Assembly: GCA_020832285.1 (NCBI GenBank)
Contig: JAFIFB010000061.1
Coordinates: 26,347-90,346, forward strand
Direction: 5' to 3'
Source of the DNA: Balneolaceae bacterium
GTDB taxonomy: Bacteria; Bacteroidota; Rhodothermia; Balneolales; Balneolaceae
DNA length: 64,000 nt
Both the position numbers and the translations under genes were made by a program. This document shows, in pieces, positions 17,483 through 27,310 of this stretch. Position 1 is the stretch's first letter. Each line of letters begins with the position of its first letter. The notes under the pieces are model-generated. The model saw only the letters and a program-made list of their open reading frames with translations, did no database searches and had not been told where the DNA came from.

Positions 17483-18760
17483 TTATCCGATATTCAGTGC
17501 GTTTTTAATGGTACTTATTACACGCATCTGATCCGATTCTGTCATATTGCTGCCACTTGGCAAGCATAGCCCATTTTCAAATAACCAATTAGAAATTCCA
17601 TTTGTGTAGTTAGGATATTGTTTAAATACAGGTTGCAAGTGCATTGGCTTCCAAAGCGGTCTAACCTCAATATTTTCTTTTTTCATTGCCATCCGGATAT
17701 CTTTGCGGGTAACCCCTTTCGTTTGTTCAGAATTTAATATTATAGTGGTTAGCCAGCGGTTACTGAAATACCCAGCCGGTTCTTTTAGAAAATAGAGACC
17801 TGTTGGAGATTTATGTATGAATTTAAAAGATTGAACTGCTTCTGTCAAAGAATCATTGCAATTATTACTAAAGCCCATAGTTGGCTCTAACCAGGTTTTA
17901 CCAAGCTCTGAAAAGTATTTTTTGTAAACTTCTCTTCTTCTTTCCACACGTAAGTCTAAAACTTTCATCTGACCGCGGCCTATTCCTGCCAGGATATTAC
18001 TCATGCGATAATTATACCCAATTGACGAATGTTCATAATGTGGAGCATCATCACGTGCCTGGGTAGCGAAAAATCTGGCTTTCTTAATGAGATCACTATT
18101 ATTACCAAGAAGAGCACCTCCTCCAGACGTCGTAATAATTTTATTGCCATTAAATGATAAGATACCAAGTTTACCAAAAGATCCGCATTTCTTGTTACCT
18201 ATTGATGATCCTAATGCTTCAGCAGCATCTTCGATTACAGGAATATCATATTTGCCGGCAATTTGAAGTATTTGATTCATTTTTGCAGGCATCCCATAAA
18301 GATGAACCACAATGATTGCTTTCGGCTTTTTACCCTTTTTTATTCGATCTTTAATGGCAACTTCAAGCAGGTTGGGATCTATATTTGACGTTTCCGCTTC
18401 ACTGTCAACAAAAACAGGTGTGGCTCTTTGATAGCGTATTGGATTCGCAGTAGCAGCAAATGTAAAACTCTGACATATGACTTCATCACCTTCACCCACT
18501 CCAAGTAATATTAAAGCAAGATGAATTGAAGCTGTTCCGCTGGTAAATGCTCCAGCATATTTAGTCCCTATGTATTCGGAGAGATCTCTTTCAAATCCAT
18601 TAACATTTTCTCCGACCGGAGCAATCCAGTTTTTTTGAAAAGCATCTTTGATAAACTCCATTTCTTCCCCACCCATGTGTGGAGCAGACATAAAAATTCT
18701 CTCTTTTCTATTTTCAGAATTACTTAAAGTAAATAACTTTGCTTGGGGTTGAGTTGACAT
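17483..18760 (-). CDS. DegT/DnrJ/EryC1-family sugar aminotransferase
   Basis: A 425-residue PLP-dependent aminotransferase that would aminate a keto-sugar. Motifs: GAFTSGTASIHLALILLGVG, VICQSFTFAATANPI, the PLP-contact IEDAAEALGS and the Schiff-base lysine in SFNGNKIITTSGGGAL. FFATQARDDAPHYEH and GYNYRMSNILAGIGRGQ are typical of the PglE/WlaF-like clade. The N-terminal start used has 20 extra residues before the conserved ERIFMSAPHMGGEE. It lies 104 bases upstream of the dehydratase on the same strand, supporting consecutive reactions. Confidence 0.93.
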   Translation of the reverse strand: MSTQPQAKLFTLSNSENRKERIFMSAPHMGGEEMEFIKDAFQKNWIAPVGENVNGFERDLSEYIGTKYAGAFTSGTASIHLALILLGVGEGDEVICQSFTFAATANPIRYQRATPVFVDSEAETSNIDPNLLEVAIKDRIKKGKKPKAIIVVHLYGMPAKMNQILQIAGKYDIPVIEDAAEALGSSIGNKKCGSFGKLGILSFNGNKIITTSGGGALLGNNSDLIKKARFFATQARDDAPHYEHSSIGYNYRMSNILAGIGRGQMKVLDLRVERRREVYKKYFSELGKTWLEPTMGFSNNCNDSLTEAVQSFKFIHKSPTGLYFLKEPAGYFSNRWLTTIILNSEQTKGVTRKDIRMAMKKENIEVRPLWKPMHLQPVFKQYPNYTNGISNWLFENGLCLPSGSNMTESDQMRVISTIKNALNIG

Positions 18761-19171
18761 TACTAATCGGTGATTCTTAGTCTAATTATTTTAAATTACT
18801 CTCATCTAAACAATGCTTTGTGATTTGCAAATGGGCCTCTACTGTTTGAAAATAATGTACAAAATATCAGATCTGTAAAGGTTAAAGAAAATATTAGAAT
18901 TTTTTAATAATTTGTGAAAAATTCAGATAAAAACAAAATTTTTATGGCTTTACGATTATACATCAGTATGACCTTTAGGATAATCTAATGTTTCATATGC
19001 TATCTGAATCTTGAAATTTTTTATACGATCAAGCTTAATTATTGAAATGCAGACCCATAAAGTACTTTTTAATTATTCCATTTAATACCATATTATCTAT
19101 ATGGGTAAAAGTTATTTTTGAAAAAATCAGAAAAGAAGAAAAAAATATCTAAAAAATATAACCTGACAACG
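18761..19171. other. 411-bp divergent promoter region
   Basis: Very AT-rich, without a supported gene, lying between the leftward aminotransferase and the rightward universal stress protein. An in-frame TTG at 19118 could extend the stress protein by 18 lysine-rich residues, but the conserved domain starts at the ATG at 19172. No recognisable operator or riboswitch was found. Confidence 0.55.
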
Positions 19172-20038
19172 ATGAAAATTCTTGTTCCAATTGATTTTTC
19201 CGAGAGAAGCACAAAAGCACTTGAAGTAGCTGATATATTTGCTAAGCTTTTTGGAGGAATGGTAACCCCTTTCTACTCACACTTGCCTATTTCAGAACTG
19301 GATGAACCTTATGCACTTGGCATAAGTACAAAAATTTATCAAAAGTTTGATGAACTGGAAAAAACGCTTTTAAACAGGGCTAAGGAGGTTAGTCAACAAA
19401 AGGTATCTAAAGAACGATTGACTGATCCAATTGTAACGATGGGCAATGCTGCAGAATCAATCATCAATACTTCAGAAAAGTTTGATTATGTGATCATGAG
19501 TACTCACGGTCGTACTGGATTCAGCCGGCTGTTACTGGGTTCTGTTGCAGAAAAAGTTCTCAGGCTTGCAAGTACTCCTGTCATGGTAGTGAAAAATGAT
19601 TCAGAAGTAAAAGACTTCAAGAACATTCTATTGACTACAGATTTTTCAGAAAATGCAGCCCAGGCATTTCCTTATGCAATCGACATTGCAAAACGATCTG
19701 GTGGTACCATTGATCTTATACATATTCTGAGTTTTGAACAATTCGATGAAAAAGAGAAAGATCTTTCTCTTCGAAAGATCAGAGAAGAGCGACTTAAGCT
19801 TCTCAAAAAAGAATATTTTAATGAGATAGAAGAACAGGTCCGGGAAAAAGTAGTTGTATCACATGATTCTCCTCATGAAGCTATTTATAATCACGTGCAG
19901 GATAATCCATACAATTTAATTGTAATGGCTACTGTAGGGCGAACCGGACTCAATTATCTGATGATGGGAAGCACAACGGCCAATGTAGTCCGCCATGTGG
20001 ATAGCGCAGTTCTCAGTATTAATCCACAAAAAAATTGA
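19172..20038 (+). CDS. Tandem universal stress protein
   Basis: A 288-residue protein made of two UspA domains (PF00582), each a nucleotide-binding Rossmann-like fold. The first (1-145) starts MKILVPIDFSERSTKAL and has the ATP-binding pattern G-x2-G-x9-GS in THGRTGFSRLLLGS. The second (150-288) starts NILLTTDFSENAAQAF and has TVGRTGLNYLMMGST. Both sites look intact, so ATP binding is expected. The ATG at 19172 is chosen because it opens the domain exactly. Monocistronic; likely induced by stress or energy limitation, as in the family. Confidence 0.93.
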   Translation: MKILVPIDFSERSTKALEVADIFAKLFGGMVTPFYSHLPISELDEPYALGISTKIYQKFDELEKTLLNRAKEVSQQKVSKERLTDPIVTMGNAAESIINTSEKFDYVIMSTHGRTGFSRLLLGSVAEKVLRLASTPVMVVKNDSEVKDFKNILLTTDFSENAAQAFPYAIDIAKRSGGTIDLIHILSFEQFDEKEKDLSLRKIREERLKLLKKEYFNEIEEQVREKVVVSHDSPHEAIYNHVQDNPYNLIVMATVGRTGLNYLMMGSTTANVVRHVDSAVLSINPQKN

Positions 20039-20122
20039 TCCGATATGTCATTTTTAAGGAAATGCCTGGTAAGAATGATCTCTTCCGTTCAAAAAAATGA
20101 ATGGCAACTGTTTTCACTTAAA

Positions 20123-21673
20123 TTATTGAAAATTCACTCTCACTGTTCCCATAAGGTGCCACCTGTCTATTGATCTGTCTGCCTCTTGGGAACGAAAAGT
20201 TATTCCGGGAGAACTATTTGGCAGTGGTGAATAATCGTACTGTGCATAATCATACACAGATGAAACTTCATCCCACGCTGTATACTGGGCTGCAAGATCT
20301 AACTGTACATTACGGGTAAGCAAAATACCTGCTCCAAACCCAAACACATGTTTGTGATCGTTTCCGTTGATATAACGGCTTGGATGATACTGATAACCAC
20401 CTCTGACTGTAAATTCCGGGCTTAACTGGTAAGCCAGGCCACTCCTCAATGACCATACAGAACGATAATTTTCATTTATAAAATCATTCTCAATCAGTTC
20501 ATCTTCAAATAATTCACTGCCTTCGAAGTCGATGGTCGTATTCTGGTAGTTTGTGTAATCAGTAGAGAATGAGGCCGAAAGGCCGGATATATCCGTTATA
20601 CCCGCACCCAGTGAAATAATGGAGGGGTATCTTATTTTGTAAGAAAACTCTGTTCCGATATCATCAGCAAAATCTACACCATTGTTAAAGGTAGTCCTGA
20701 TATTGGCATCAAATACTTCATCAACTTCGATAGATGTGGGAAAAGTATAGCTGCCACCGATATTAAAGTGATCATTAATTCTGTAGATAAGACCGGCCCG
20801 TGCCCTGAATCCGATATAGCGGCTTCTCAGTTGATCGTCGAGGAGTATATTATCGATATCTGTATCTCCGACTCCATCATCATTACTGTCTATTATAGCA
20901 CTGTCATAATCATTAAATTCATCCACCTCCTGAAAGATCCGGGTGTAATTAAATCTTCCGGAAAGTAATCCGATACTGGCACCAAACATCAAGTTTTCCT
21001 GAAATTCAGTAGCGAAAAACATAGAGTATTCTCCGCTGTAACCCCGCTGTATAATTTCTCCCTGCTGAGTAATTCCTAAAAAGTCTCCCCATTGTTCAAA
21101 TCCAATTCTGAAAATAGACTCATCCCAATCCTCAAATTCATCTCCAAAATCTGTAGCAAACGTATTAAAAGCAATTTCCTGGTAGGGAGAGCCTTCTGCC
21201 TTAAATTTATCAGTTATTGTGTTGTTTTCATTTCTTCCCCGAAAACCAAGGGCCCTGTTGTAAACAGAGTGTTGGGTATAACCTGCACCAAACACAAAAC
21301 TCCCCTGAACAGTCGGGAAAGAGTACAAAAAACCGATGTTGGAAATACCGCTCTGATTATCATCCAAAGCGCGATTGTTCCCTAAAAAAGTGGCGGTCTC
21401 GTCCACTGCTCGAAAAGACAAACCGAATTCACCAAAACTGGTTTTATGAAGGGCCATACTTGCAGGATTATCAATAAATGAGCCTTGCCCGGACTTAAAT
21501 GCGGTTCCCGGCAGAATGATGGAAACTGGATCGGAGGCTGAACTCTGGCTGCCAAATAATGTTGCCTGATTACTGTATAGTAATGCATTGTTCGGGTTTG
21601 AGTCTTGGGCAGATGCACGGCCCACCCCAAAAAGAAGCGCTACTAACAGTATGGTTTTTAAGATCCTGCGCAT
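20123..21673 (-). CDS. OmpP1/FadL-type outer-membrane transporter
   Basis: A 516-residue beta-barrel with a signal peptide (MRRILKTILLVALLFGVGRASAQ). The mature start NPNNALLYSNQATLFGSQSS and the NPASMALHKTSFGEFGLSFR stretch match the PF03349 family of long-chain fatty acid and hydrophobic compound channels. The remainder shows alternating beta strands and acidic calcium-like loops (DSNDDGVGDTDID), and it ends in a strand with terminal aromatic/polar residues (WHLMGTVRVNFQ), as barrels do. It is followed by no gene on the same strand. The substrate is unknown. Confidence 0.87.
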   Translation of the reverse strand: MRRILKTILLVALLFGVGRASAQDSNPNNALLYSNQATLFGSQSSASDPVSIILPGTAFKSGQGSFIDNPASMALHKTSFGEFGLSFRAVDETATFLGNNRALDDNQSGISNIGFLYSFPTVQGSFVFGAGYTQHSVYNRALGFRGRNENNTITDKFKAEGSPYQEIAFNTFATDFGDEFEDWDESIFRIGFEQWGDFLGITQQGEIIQRGYSGEYSMFFATEFQENLMFGASIGLLSGRFNYTRIFQEVDEFNDYDSAIIDSNDDGVGDTDIDNILLDDQLRSRYIGFRARAGLIYRINDHFNIGGSYTFPTSIEVDEVFDANIRTTFNNGVDFADDIGTEFSYKIRYPSIISLGAGITDISGLSASFSTDYTNYQNTTIDFEGSELFEDELIENDFINENYRSVWSLRSGLAYQLSPEFTVRGGYQYHPSRYINGNDHKHVFGFGAGILLTRNVQLDLAAQYTAWDEVSSVYDYAQYDYSPLPNSSPGITFRSQEADRSIDRWHLMGTVRVNFQ

Positions 21674-21757
21674 ACTACTCCAATTGATTTGACAAACAGT
21701 TGATAATTAGGTTGCAAATGGGGCCTGAAAATCAATTACAGGTCTTCTTAACAGTTT

Positions 21758-23350
21758 TTAGTTTCTGTTGTTTGAGCGACTGCGGGAATTTGTAGCACGG
21801 CTGCTGTTCGTGTTGCTCCTTGCAGATCTTACAGACGAACTGTTATTGCTGCTGCTGCGGTTTGAACGTACTGTTGAACGATTGTTATTATTATTTGAAC
21901 TTGATCGTGTAACAGAGGAACTTCGCGTGGTGTTTCCGCTTGACCGGTTTACAGATGAACTTCTTGATGAATTGTTCACGGCGCTGTTAACAGCTCTGTT
22001 TACAACTCTTCCCAAAGTACTGCTGCTGCGTGAAGATGACTGGTTTTGATTAACCCTGGCACTGCTACTAACATTCGATGCAGACTGAGTGGGATTCACC
22101 CGATCCCTGATATTTTGTACAGCCCGCTGCTGGCTTGTAACAGGGCCCCGCTGAGCAGCAGAAGTGGTATTGTTCGAAGTACGGCTGGTTGCAACACTGC
22201 TTCGGTTACTCGTTGCCGTTCTTGCACGGTTAACTGCACTGCTGTTATTATTATCCCTGTTATTCAGAATCGCAGAAGATGTCTGCCTGTCATTAGAAGA
22301 TCGATTTCTTTCAACGTTTCCGCTGTTCCTGTTTGTAGAATTGCTCCGATTAACAGCTCCTCTGTTATTGTTGGAATTGTTACTGCGGTTCACGTTGCCG
22401 CTTGAACGGTTGTTGTTCGTTGAACGATCACGGTTTACAGTTCCTCTGTTTGTGTTATTATTCGAGCCTCTGTTGACAGTACCTCTGTTTGTATTGTTAT
22501 TCGAGCCCCTGTTAACTGTTCCTCTGTTTGTGCTCCGGTCACTGCCACGACTTCTCACCGTAGAATTGGTTCCCCGTGTGCGATTTACATTACCACTGCG
22601 GTTCACCTGCTGTGTCCTTGTATTAGAACGTACATCTGTTCGTGAACGAACGTTTGCTCCGGACTGCACCCGTGCGTCAGATCGCGTAGTTCGGTTCACA
22701 TTCTGAACTCCTCGCGAGGTAAGGGCAGTACTTCTCGGGCCATAGTTCCTAACAGGCCGGGTCGACCTTACATCAGTAAAGAAAACATATCCATAATATG
22801 GTCGGGTGTGGCCCCAATATCCATAATGCGGGTAATAGCCCGGATATCTGTATGGTGAATAAAATGCATAAGGGGATCTGTGCCAGCCGTAATAAGGACG
22901 GTGCCAGCCATAATTGAAACCAAAGCTAAAATGCCATCTCGGTGATCTGTAAAACGGATAAGGATCGTAATAGCTATAGAAAAACGGATCGTAGTGATAG
23001 AAACTCCGGCCGTGGTAATGATGGTGATTCACAACAACATTGCGATAATGTCTGTTCTGAGCTAAGGATGCACCATGATTTACATACCAATCCCTGGTCT
23101 CATGATCTACAAAATAGTAGGCCTCCGAATCTACCCAGCCATCTTCGTAACCCAGGGCATAATCTTCTTCATTCACCACATCCTGGGAACGCTCCTGCAG
23201 GGCTGCCTGACCAGATTGTGCACGGTCTGCAGCTACTCGTTCGCCGGTTGACGGATAGCGTTCTTCAACAGTTTGTAACTGTGTGTAGCAACCTGACATC
23301 AAAAAAGCCAGTACGGTAATCAAAATGGGAAATTTAGCTGTAAACTTCAT
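21758..23350 (-). CDS. Low-complexity Asn/Ser/Arg-rich lipoprotein
   Basis: A 530-residue predicted lipoprotein. The ATG at 23350 has a clear GGAGG ribosome site, which is better than a frame start 13 codons upstream. The N-terminus MKFTAKFPILITVLAFLMSGC has a lipobox ending at cysteine 21. A hydrophilic stretch follows, then a His/Tyr/Phe/Pro-rich block (about 125-200: runs such as YYDPYPFYRSPRWHF). The last 320 residues are almost only N, S, R, T, V and G, with a 13-residue repeat NRGTVNRGSNNNT. No family is recognised. The tail is probably disordered and basic and may bind polyanions or the cell wall; that is inference. Confidence 0.85.
   Translation of the reverse strand: MKFTAKFPILITVLAFLMSGCYTQLQTVEERYPSTGERVAADRAQSGQAALQERSQDVVNEEDYALGYEDGWVDSEAYYFVDHETRDWYVNHGASLAQNRHYRNVVVNHHHYHGRSFYHYDPFFYSYYDPYPFYRSPRWHFSFGFNYGWHRPYYGWHRSPYAFYSPYRYPGYYPHYGYWGHTRPYYGYVFFTDVRSTRPVRNYGPRSTALTSRGVQNVNRTTRSDARVQSGANVRSRTDVRSNTRTQQVNRSGNVNRTRGTNSTVRSRGSDRSTNRGTVNRGSNNNTNRGTVNRGSNNNTNRGTVNRDRSTNNNRSSGNVNRSNNSNNNRGAVNRSNSTNRNSGNVERNRSSNDRQTSSAILNNRDNNNSSAVNRARTATSNRSSVATSRTSNNTTSAAQRGPVTSQQRAVQNIRDRVNPTQSASNVSSSARVNQNQSSSRSSSTLGRVVNRAVNSAVNNSSRSSSVNRSSGNTTRSSSVTRSSSNNNNNRSTVRSNRSSSNNSSSVRSARSNTNSSRATNSRSRSNNRN
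22437..22535. repeat. 39-bp tandem repeat inside the lipoprotein gene
   Basis: About two and a half copies of a 39-base unit, with unit starts at 22437, 22476 and 22515, encode the 13-residue NRGTVNRGSNNNT repeat. Because the unit is a multiple of three, copy-number change would lengthen or shorten the protein without breaking the frame. Confidence 0.8.
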
Positions 23351-23551
23351 GGTAGCCTCCGGGCTTCGGTATCGATTATTCTTATCCACTACTAATTTAA
23401 TATAAAATAGATAAATACAATATCACATGACCATGTGATAGGTTATATATCCAACACAAGGCTGCATGTAATTTGTTCTTGAGGCAGCTCCGTTTTTCAA
23501 TCAGGACAAACCTATTGGCCACCAAGCCGCCAGAAGAATTCTGCCAAAATT

Positions 23552-24184
23552 TCAAATTTCGCCACGAAGCGATTTTGCAATTACCTCTGCCTTAGAGTTA
23601 ACGTGTAATTTCTTATAAATGTTTCTTATATGAGCACGAACCGTATCAATAGAAATATCAAACCGATCGGCAATCAGTTTGTAGCTGAGTCCGTCTACCA
23701 GGCCGTTAACAATGTCCTGTTCGCGTGCGGTCAGATCGCTTTCCGGTTTTTCTTCTTTTTTGGATTCATTAAAGTGCTGAATCACTTTTCGTGCTATCTG
23801 CGGTGACATTGGTGCGCCACCGGATGCCAGATTTTCAATCGACTCCTTAATTTCAGGAAGTGATGTGTGTTTCAGCAAATATCCTGATGCACCAGCCACT
23901 AATGAATCAAAAATTTTGTGTGAATCGTGGTAAATCGTCAACATAATAATTTCGATCTCGGGATACTCTTTTTTAATGATGCCGATTCCCTTAATACCGG
24001 ACATTCCCGGAAGCTGAATATCCATTAGCATCACATCGGGAGGATCGTGCTCTTTCAGATAATCCAGCATCTCCTCTACCGAATCAACCGCTGTTTTGCA
24101 GCTCATATTATCCTGCATATCCAGGTAACGCTGTATAAGATCTCTGATTTTAACGTTGTCTTCAACAATTCCTATTTCAATCAT
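23552..24184 (-). CDS. NarL/LuxR-type response regulator
   Basis: A 210-residue regulator with an N-terminal receiver domain. EDN at 8-10 gives the acidic pocket, Asp55 in VMLMDIQLPGMSG is the phosphoacceptor, and the KHTSLPE lysine switch follows. A C-terminal LuxR helix-turn-helix (about 145-208) reads LTAREQDIVNGLVDGLSYKLIADRF and TVRAHIRNIYKKLHV. It lies 11 bases after its cognate kinase gene (24196-27075), so the pair is co-transcribed. The targets are not known; the adjacent lipoprotein and porin genes are candidates by position only. Confidence 0.95.
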   Translation of the reverse strand: MIEIGIVEDNVKIRDLIQRYLDMQDNMSCKTAVDSVEEMLDYLKEHDPPDVMLMDIQLPGMSGIKGIGIIKKEYPEIEIIMLTIYHDSHKIFDSLVAGASGYLLKHTSLPEIKESIENLASGGAPMSPQIARKVIQHFNESKKEEKPESDLTAREQDIVNGLVDGLSYKLIADRFDISIDTVRAHIRNIYKKLHVNSKAEVIAKSLRGEI

Positions 24185-24195
24185 GTTTAATCACT

Positions 24196-27075
24196 CTATT
24201 TTATGGATCCGGTTGCCTGTACTGTAAATCCACCGTTTGATTTAATTTCTACTTTTGAGCCGATCCGTTCCGCCCTCATTCTGATGTTTCGCAGCCCCTG
24301 GCCGGATCGTCTGTCTGTTTTAACCTTTGTTCCGTTATCACGGATTTCAAGTTTGTAATTACTCCCGGAAAAAGAAAAGATGATATCCACTTTAGTCGCA
24401 TCTGAGTGTTTTATCACATTGTTCATGGCTTCTTTAAAAATGAGGTACACATTTTCTTTCACATCCACAGGAAGTTTTTCATCCATCCGGAGCTGATCAA
24501 AGTGGTAGTGAACCTCCACTTCGCCATTTACAAAAATCTGGTTCACATAATCCTGCATGCGGTCGGTCAAATCTCCGGCAGTGTCATTTCGTGAGTCGAT
24601 AGACCAGACGATATCATCAAGACTGTTTACAATTTTACGGCTGTGTTCACCTAACTGTCGAAGTGTTTGCTTTATTTCATCACTAATGTTTCCTGCCTGA
24701 AGAAAATCGGTCTGAAGAGCCAGCTCCGTCAATGAGGAACCCACGTCATCATGCAAATCACTGGCGATCTGAACACGCATCCTTTCGATGTCGACCTGCT
24801 TGCTTACACGAAAATAACGCATCGAAAACAGAACCATACCTATGATAGTAAGCACTATAAGCAGCAAAAACCACCATTGCAGGTAGAATGGCGGTAAAAT
24901 TTTAAAGGCAAACGATCTGGTTATAGTACTCATCACCCCTTCGGAATTGTAAGCACGTATCTGAAATTCATATTCACCCGGGGAGAGTGAAGGGTAGCGG
25001 ATCATTCGATCGCTGGTAAACTGCCAGCCTGTGTCAAGTCCGTTCATTCTGTATTCGTAACGCACCTGGTCGGGAGCTTCGAAACTTAAACCGGAGTAGG
25101 AAATCTGTACAAAATTCTGGTCGTGTTCCAATTGATATGACCGTTCGGGCCTGAGTTCCCGGCCGCTCACCATAATCTCCTCAAATTCAATCCCCGGCGG
25201 TGTTGTATTTTCCCTCACCCTGTCGGGGTAAAAACGGCTCAGTCCTTCCACTGTGCCCAGCCACAAAGTTCCGTCACTTGCAAGAAATGAACCGCCGGCA
25301 TTTAATTCATTTGCAATCAATCCCTGGTTTTGATTGAAAATCCTGAAAGCTTTCATACGCTCAGTGCGAATATTTGTGGAAAGGAGAACATCCGGTTCCA
25401 GGTAATACAATCCGCGGTTCGTTCCTACATAGTATTTCCCGGCCTGATCCTGAATCATAAAATAGGAGATGGTTTCAGTTCCCTCCGATTCAGGAAAACG
25501 GCTGATCGTTTCACCATCATATTTTGCAATCCCATTAAATGTGGAGAACCATTTCACATCATTGTCGTCGATGTGTATGTGAATTACTCCGTTACTGGGC
25601 AATCCATCTGCGATGGTGTACGTCTCGAACTGGTGGCCGTCAAATGTAACTACCCCTCCGTATGTGGCAAACCAAAATACCCCATCACGATCCTGCTTGA
25701 TATCCATAACGGTGTTATGCAAAAAACCGTTACCTGTATAGTGCTGTACATATCCTTCATCAGTCAACCTGATGACCCCGTCGTTATAGGTGGCTATCCA
25801 GAATTCTTCATTCTCTTCATCTTCAAAAATTTTACGAATAATCCGGAATGGAAACTGCTCATCCGGAATCGTTGAAAAGCTGCCATTTTCGTATATACTG
25901 ATTCCGTCGCGTGTTCCGATCCACATCCTGTTGCGACTGTCATGATGAAAAGTGTACACTTTGTTATCAACTAATCCGTCCGCTTCTCTGAATGGTGTCA
26001 GTTCTCCCCTGTCGTAACGCAAAACACCACCTCCATAAGTAGCAATCCAGATGTTGGAATCTGCATCTTCAGAGAAACCGGTTACAACATTATTGGTCAG
26101 GCCGTTATCGATATTGTAACTGCTGAAATAATCACCGACCATAAGAGCGACCCCTCCGCCAAGTGTTCCAAACCAGATGTTTCCTTCGCGGTCGATAATG
26201 GATGCATATACTATAGCCGCAGGCACTCCTTCTTCGCGGGTGAAGTTTTCGAACTGTTCACCGTCAAAAACGGAAATACCGCTCTCTGTTCCAAGCCATA
26301 TTTTATCATGACTCTCTACTGAAATCGTTTGTATTCTTCCATCATTCAGCCCGTGTTCTTCATCAAAAACAATAAACTCTTCATTTTCATACAGAACAAG
26401 CCCATCGCGTGAACCGATCCAGATTCTGTTGTACTGATCAATTTTCAAATCTCTGATACGAAGTTCGGGCAGGCCATGCTCCTCCACAAAGTACTGAACG
26501 GTATCGCCATCCAGCTTAACAAGGCCTTCTCTTGAAGCGATCCATATTGCCCCGTCTTCAGACTGACGAATAGCCCGGACCCGCTCCACAGGCAGGCCGA
26601 ACTGTTCATCAATGGAAACCAGTTGTCCGTCACTGTCAAGACGCCAGACCCCGTTTCCATCTGTTCCAAACCAGTAATTGTCCTCATGATCCTGAAAAAT
26701 ATCGAGAATTGAGTATTGGTTCAGTTCAACCACAGATCTGGGAGTAATCAGCGAATCGCTGTGAAGTACGGAAATACCACTTTCTGTACCCACCCAAATT
26801 GAGCCCTCTTTATCTTCATAGAGTGCATTCACCCGATTGTGCGCAAGACCGTCTTCTACGTAGAATTGCCTGAACTGGACACCGTCAAACCGATTCAGCC
26901 CGTAACCGGTGCCAACCCAGATATATCCGCGTTCGTCCTGTACAAGTGCGTGTGCGACCGACTCGCTGAGCCCCAGTTCAATGGAATACGTTCTTAATGG
27001 CAGAAGCTGTGATTGAACGGCTTCTGCCCACGCACCCAAAATAAGTATCAGAACCAAGAGGGATTTCTTCATCAT
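24196..27075 (-). CDS. Propeller-type two-component sensor histidine kinase
   Basis: A 959-residue sensor with a signal peptide (ending AVQSQ). About fourteen two-component-propeller repeats (pattern G-x-IWVGT-x-G-G-ls, about 30-640) form two periplasmic beta-propellers. A Y_Y_Y domain follows (about 660-735), then one membrane helix (WWFLLLIVLTIIGMVLFSM) and a HisKA_3 dimerisation domain with the phosphoacceptor histidine in ASDLHDDVGSSLTELAL. The ATPase domain has an N-box in FKEAMNNVIKHSDAT and a GQGLRNI motif. Unlike hybrid systems of Bacteroides, it has no receiver or AraC domain. The regulator is a separate gene immediately downstream. This architecture usually senses extracellular glycans or other polymers. 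Confidence 0.95.
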   Translation of the reverse strand: MMKKSLLVLILILGAWAEAVQSQLLPLRTYSIELGLSESVAHALVQDERGYIWVGTGYGLNRFDGVQFRQFYVEDGLAHNRVNALYEDKEGSIWVGTESGISVLHSDSLITPRSVVELNQYSILDIFQDHEDNYWFGTDGNGVWRLDSDGQLVSIDEQFGLPVERVRAIRQSEDGAIWIASREGLVKLDGDTVQYFVEEHGLPELRIRDLKIDQYNRIWIGSRDGLVLYENEEFIVFDEEHGLNDGRIQTISVESHDKIWLGTESGISVFDGEQFENFTREEGVPAAIVYASIIDREGNIWFGTLGGGVALMVGDYFSSYNIDNGLTNNVVTGFSEDADSNIWIATYGGGVLRYDRGELTPFREADGLVDNKVYTFHHDSRNRMWIGTRDGISIYENGSFSTIPDEQFPFRIIRKIFEDEENEEFWIATYNDGVIRLTDEGYVQHYTGNGFLHNTVMDIKQDRDGVFWFATYGGVVTFDGHQFETYTIADGLPSNGVIHIHIDDNDVKWFSTFNGIAKYDGETISRFPESEGTETISYFMIQDQAGKYYVGTNRGLYYLEPDVLLSTNIRTERMKAFRIFNQNQGLIANELNAGGSFLASDGTLWLGTVEGLSRFYPDRVRENTTPPGIEFEEIMVSGRELRPERSYQLEHDQNFVQISYSGLSFEAPDQVRYEYRMNGLDTGWQFTSDRMIRYPSLSPGEYEFQIRAYNSEGVMSTITRSFAFKILPPFYLQWWFLLLIVLTIIGMVLFSMRYFRVSKQVDIERMRVQIASDLHDDVGSSLTELALQTDFLQAGNISDEIKQTLRQLGEHSRKIVNSLDDIVWSIDSRNDTAGDLTDRMQDYVNQIFVNGEVEVHYHFDQLRMDEKLPVDVKENVYLIFKEAMNNVIKHSDATKVDIIFSFSGSNYKLEIRDNGTKVKTDRRSGQGLRNIRMRAERIGSKVEIKSNGGFTVQATGSIK

Positions 27076-27310
27076 CCCTATAAGCTAATAAGTTATGCGA
27101 TTCGGGCAAACCGCATATTCATGTGAAGCAAGTGAAAAATAGTGGTTTTGCAGATTGCAGCACCAAGATATTAAAGTAAATGGGTTCTGCAGGAAATATT
27201 GTCCCATGGATATTTCTTTGGAATGGGTAAGATAAGCTTTCAGCTATCAGGCATCAGCTTTCAGAGTGATCTGCTAAAGCCCAAAATATTCCCGGCAGAA
27301 CCAAAATTAA

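Noticed and set aside
22437..22535. CRISPR-like repeat
   Set aside because: The 39-base units are adjacent without spacers and lie in frame inside a lipoprotein gene.
22164..22706. Long leucine-rich open frame opposite the lipoprotein gene
   Set aside because: It is the antisense reading of the low-complexity tail. The sense gene has a ribosome site and lipobox, while this has neither.
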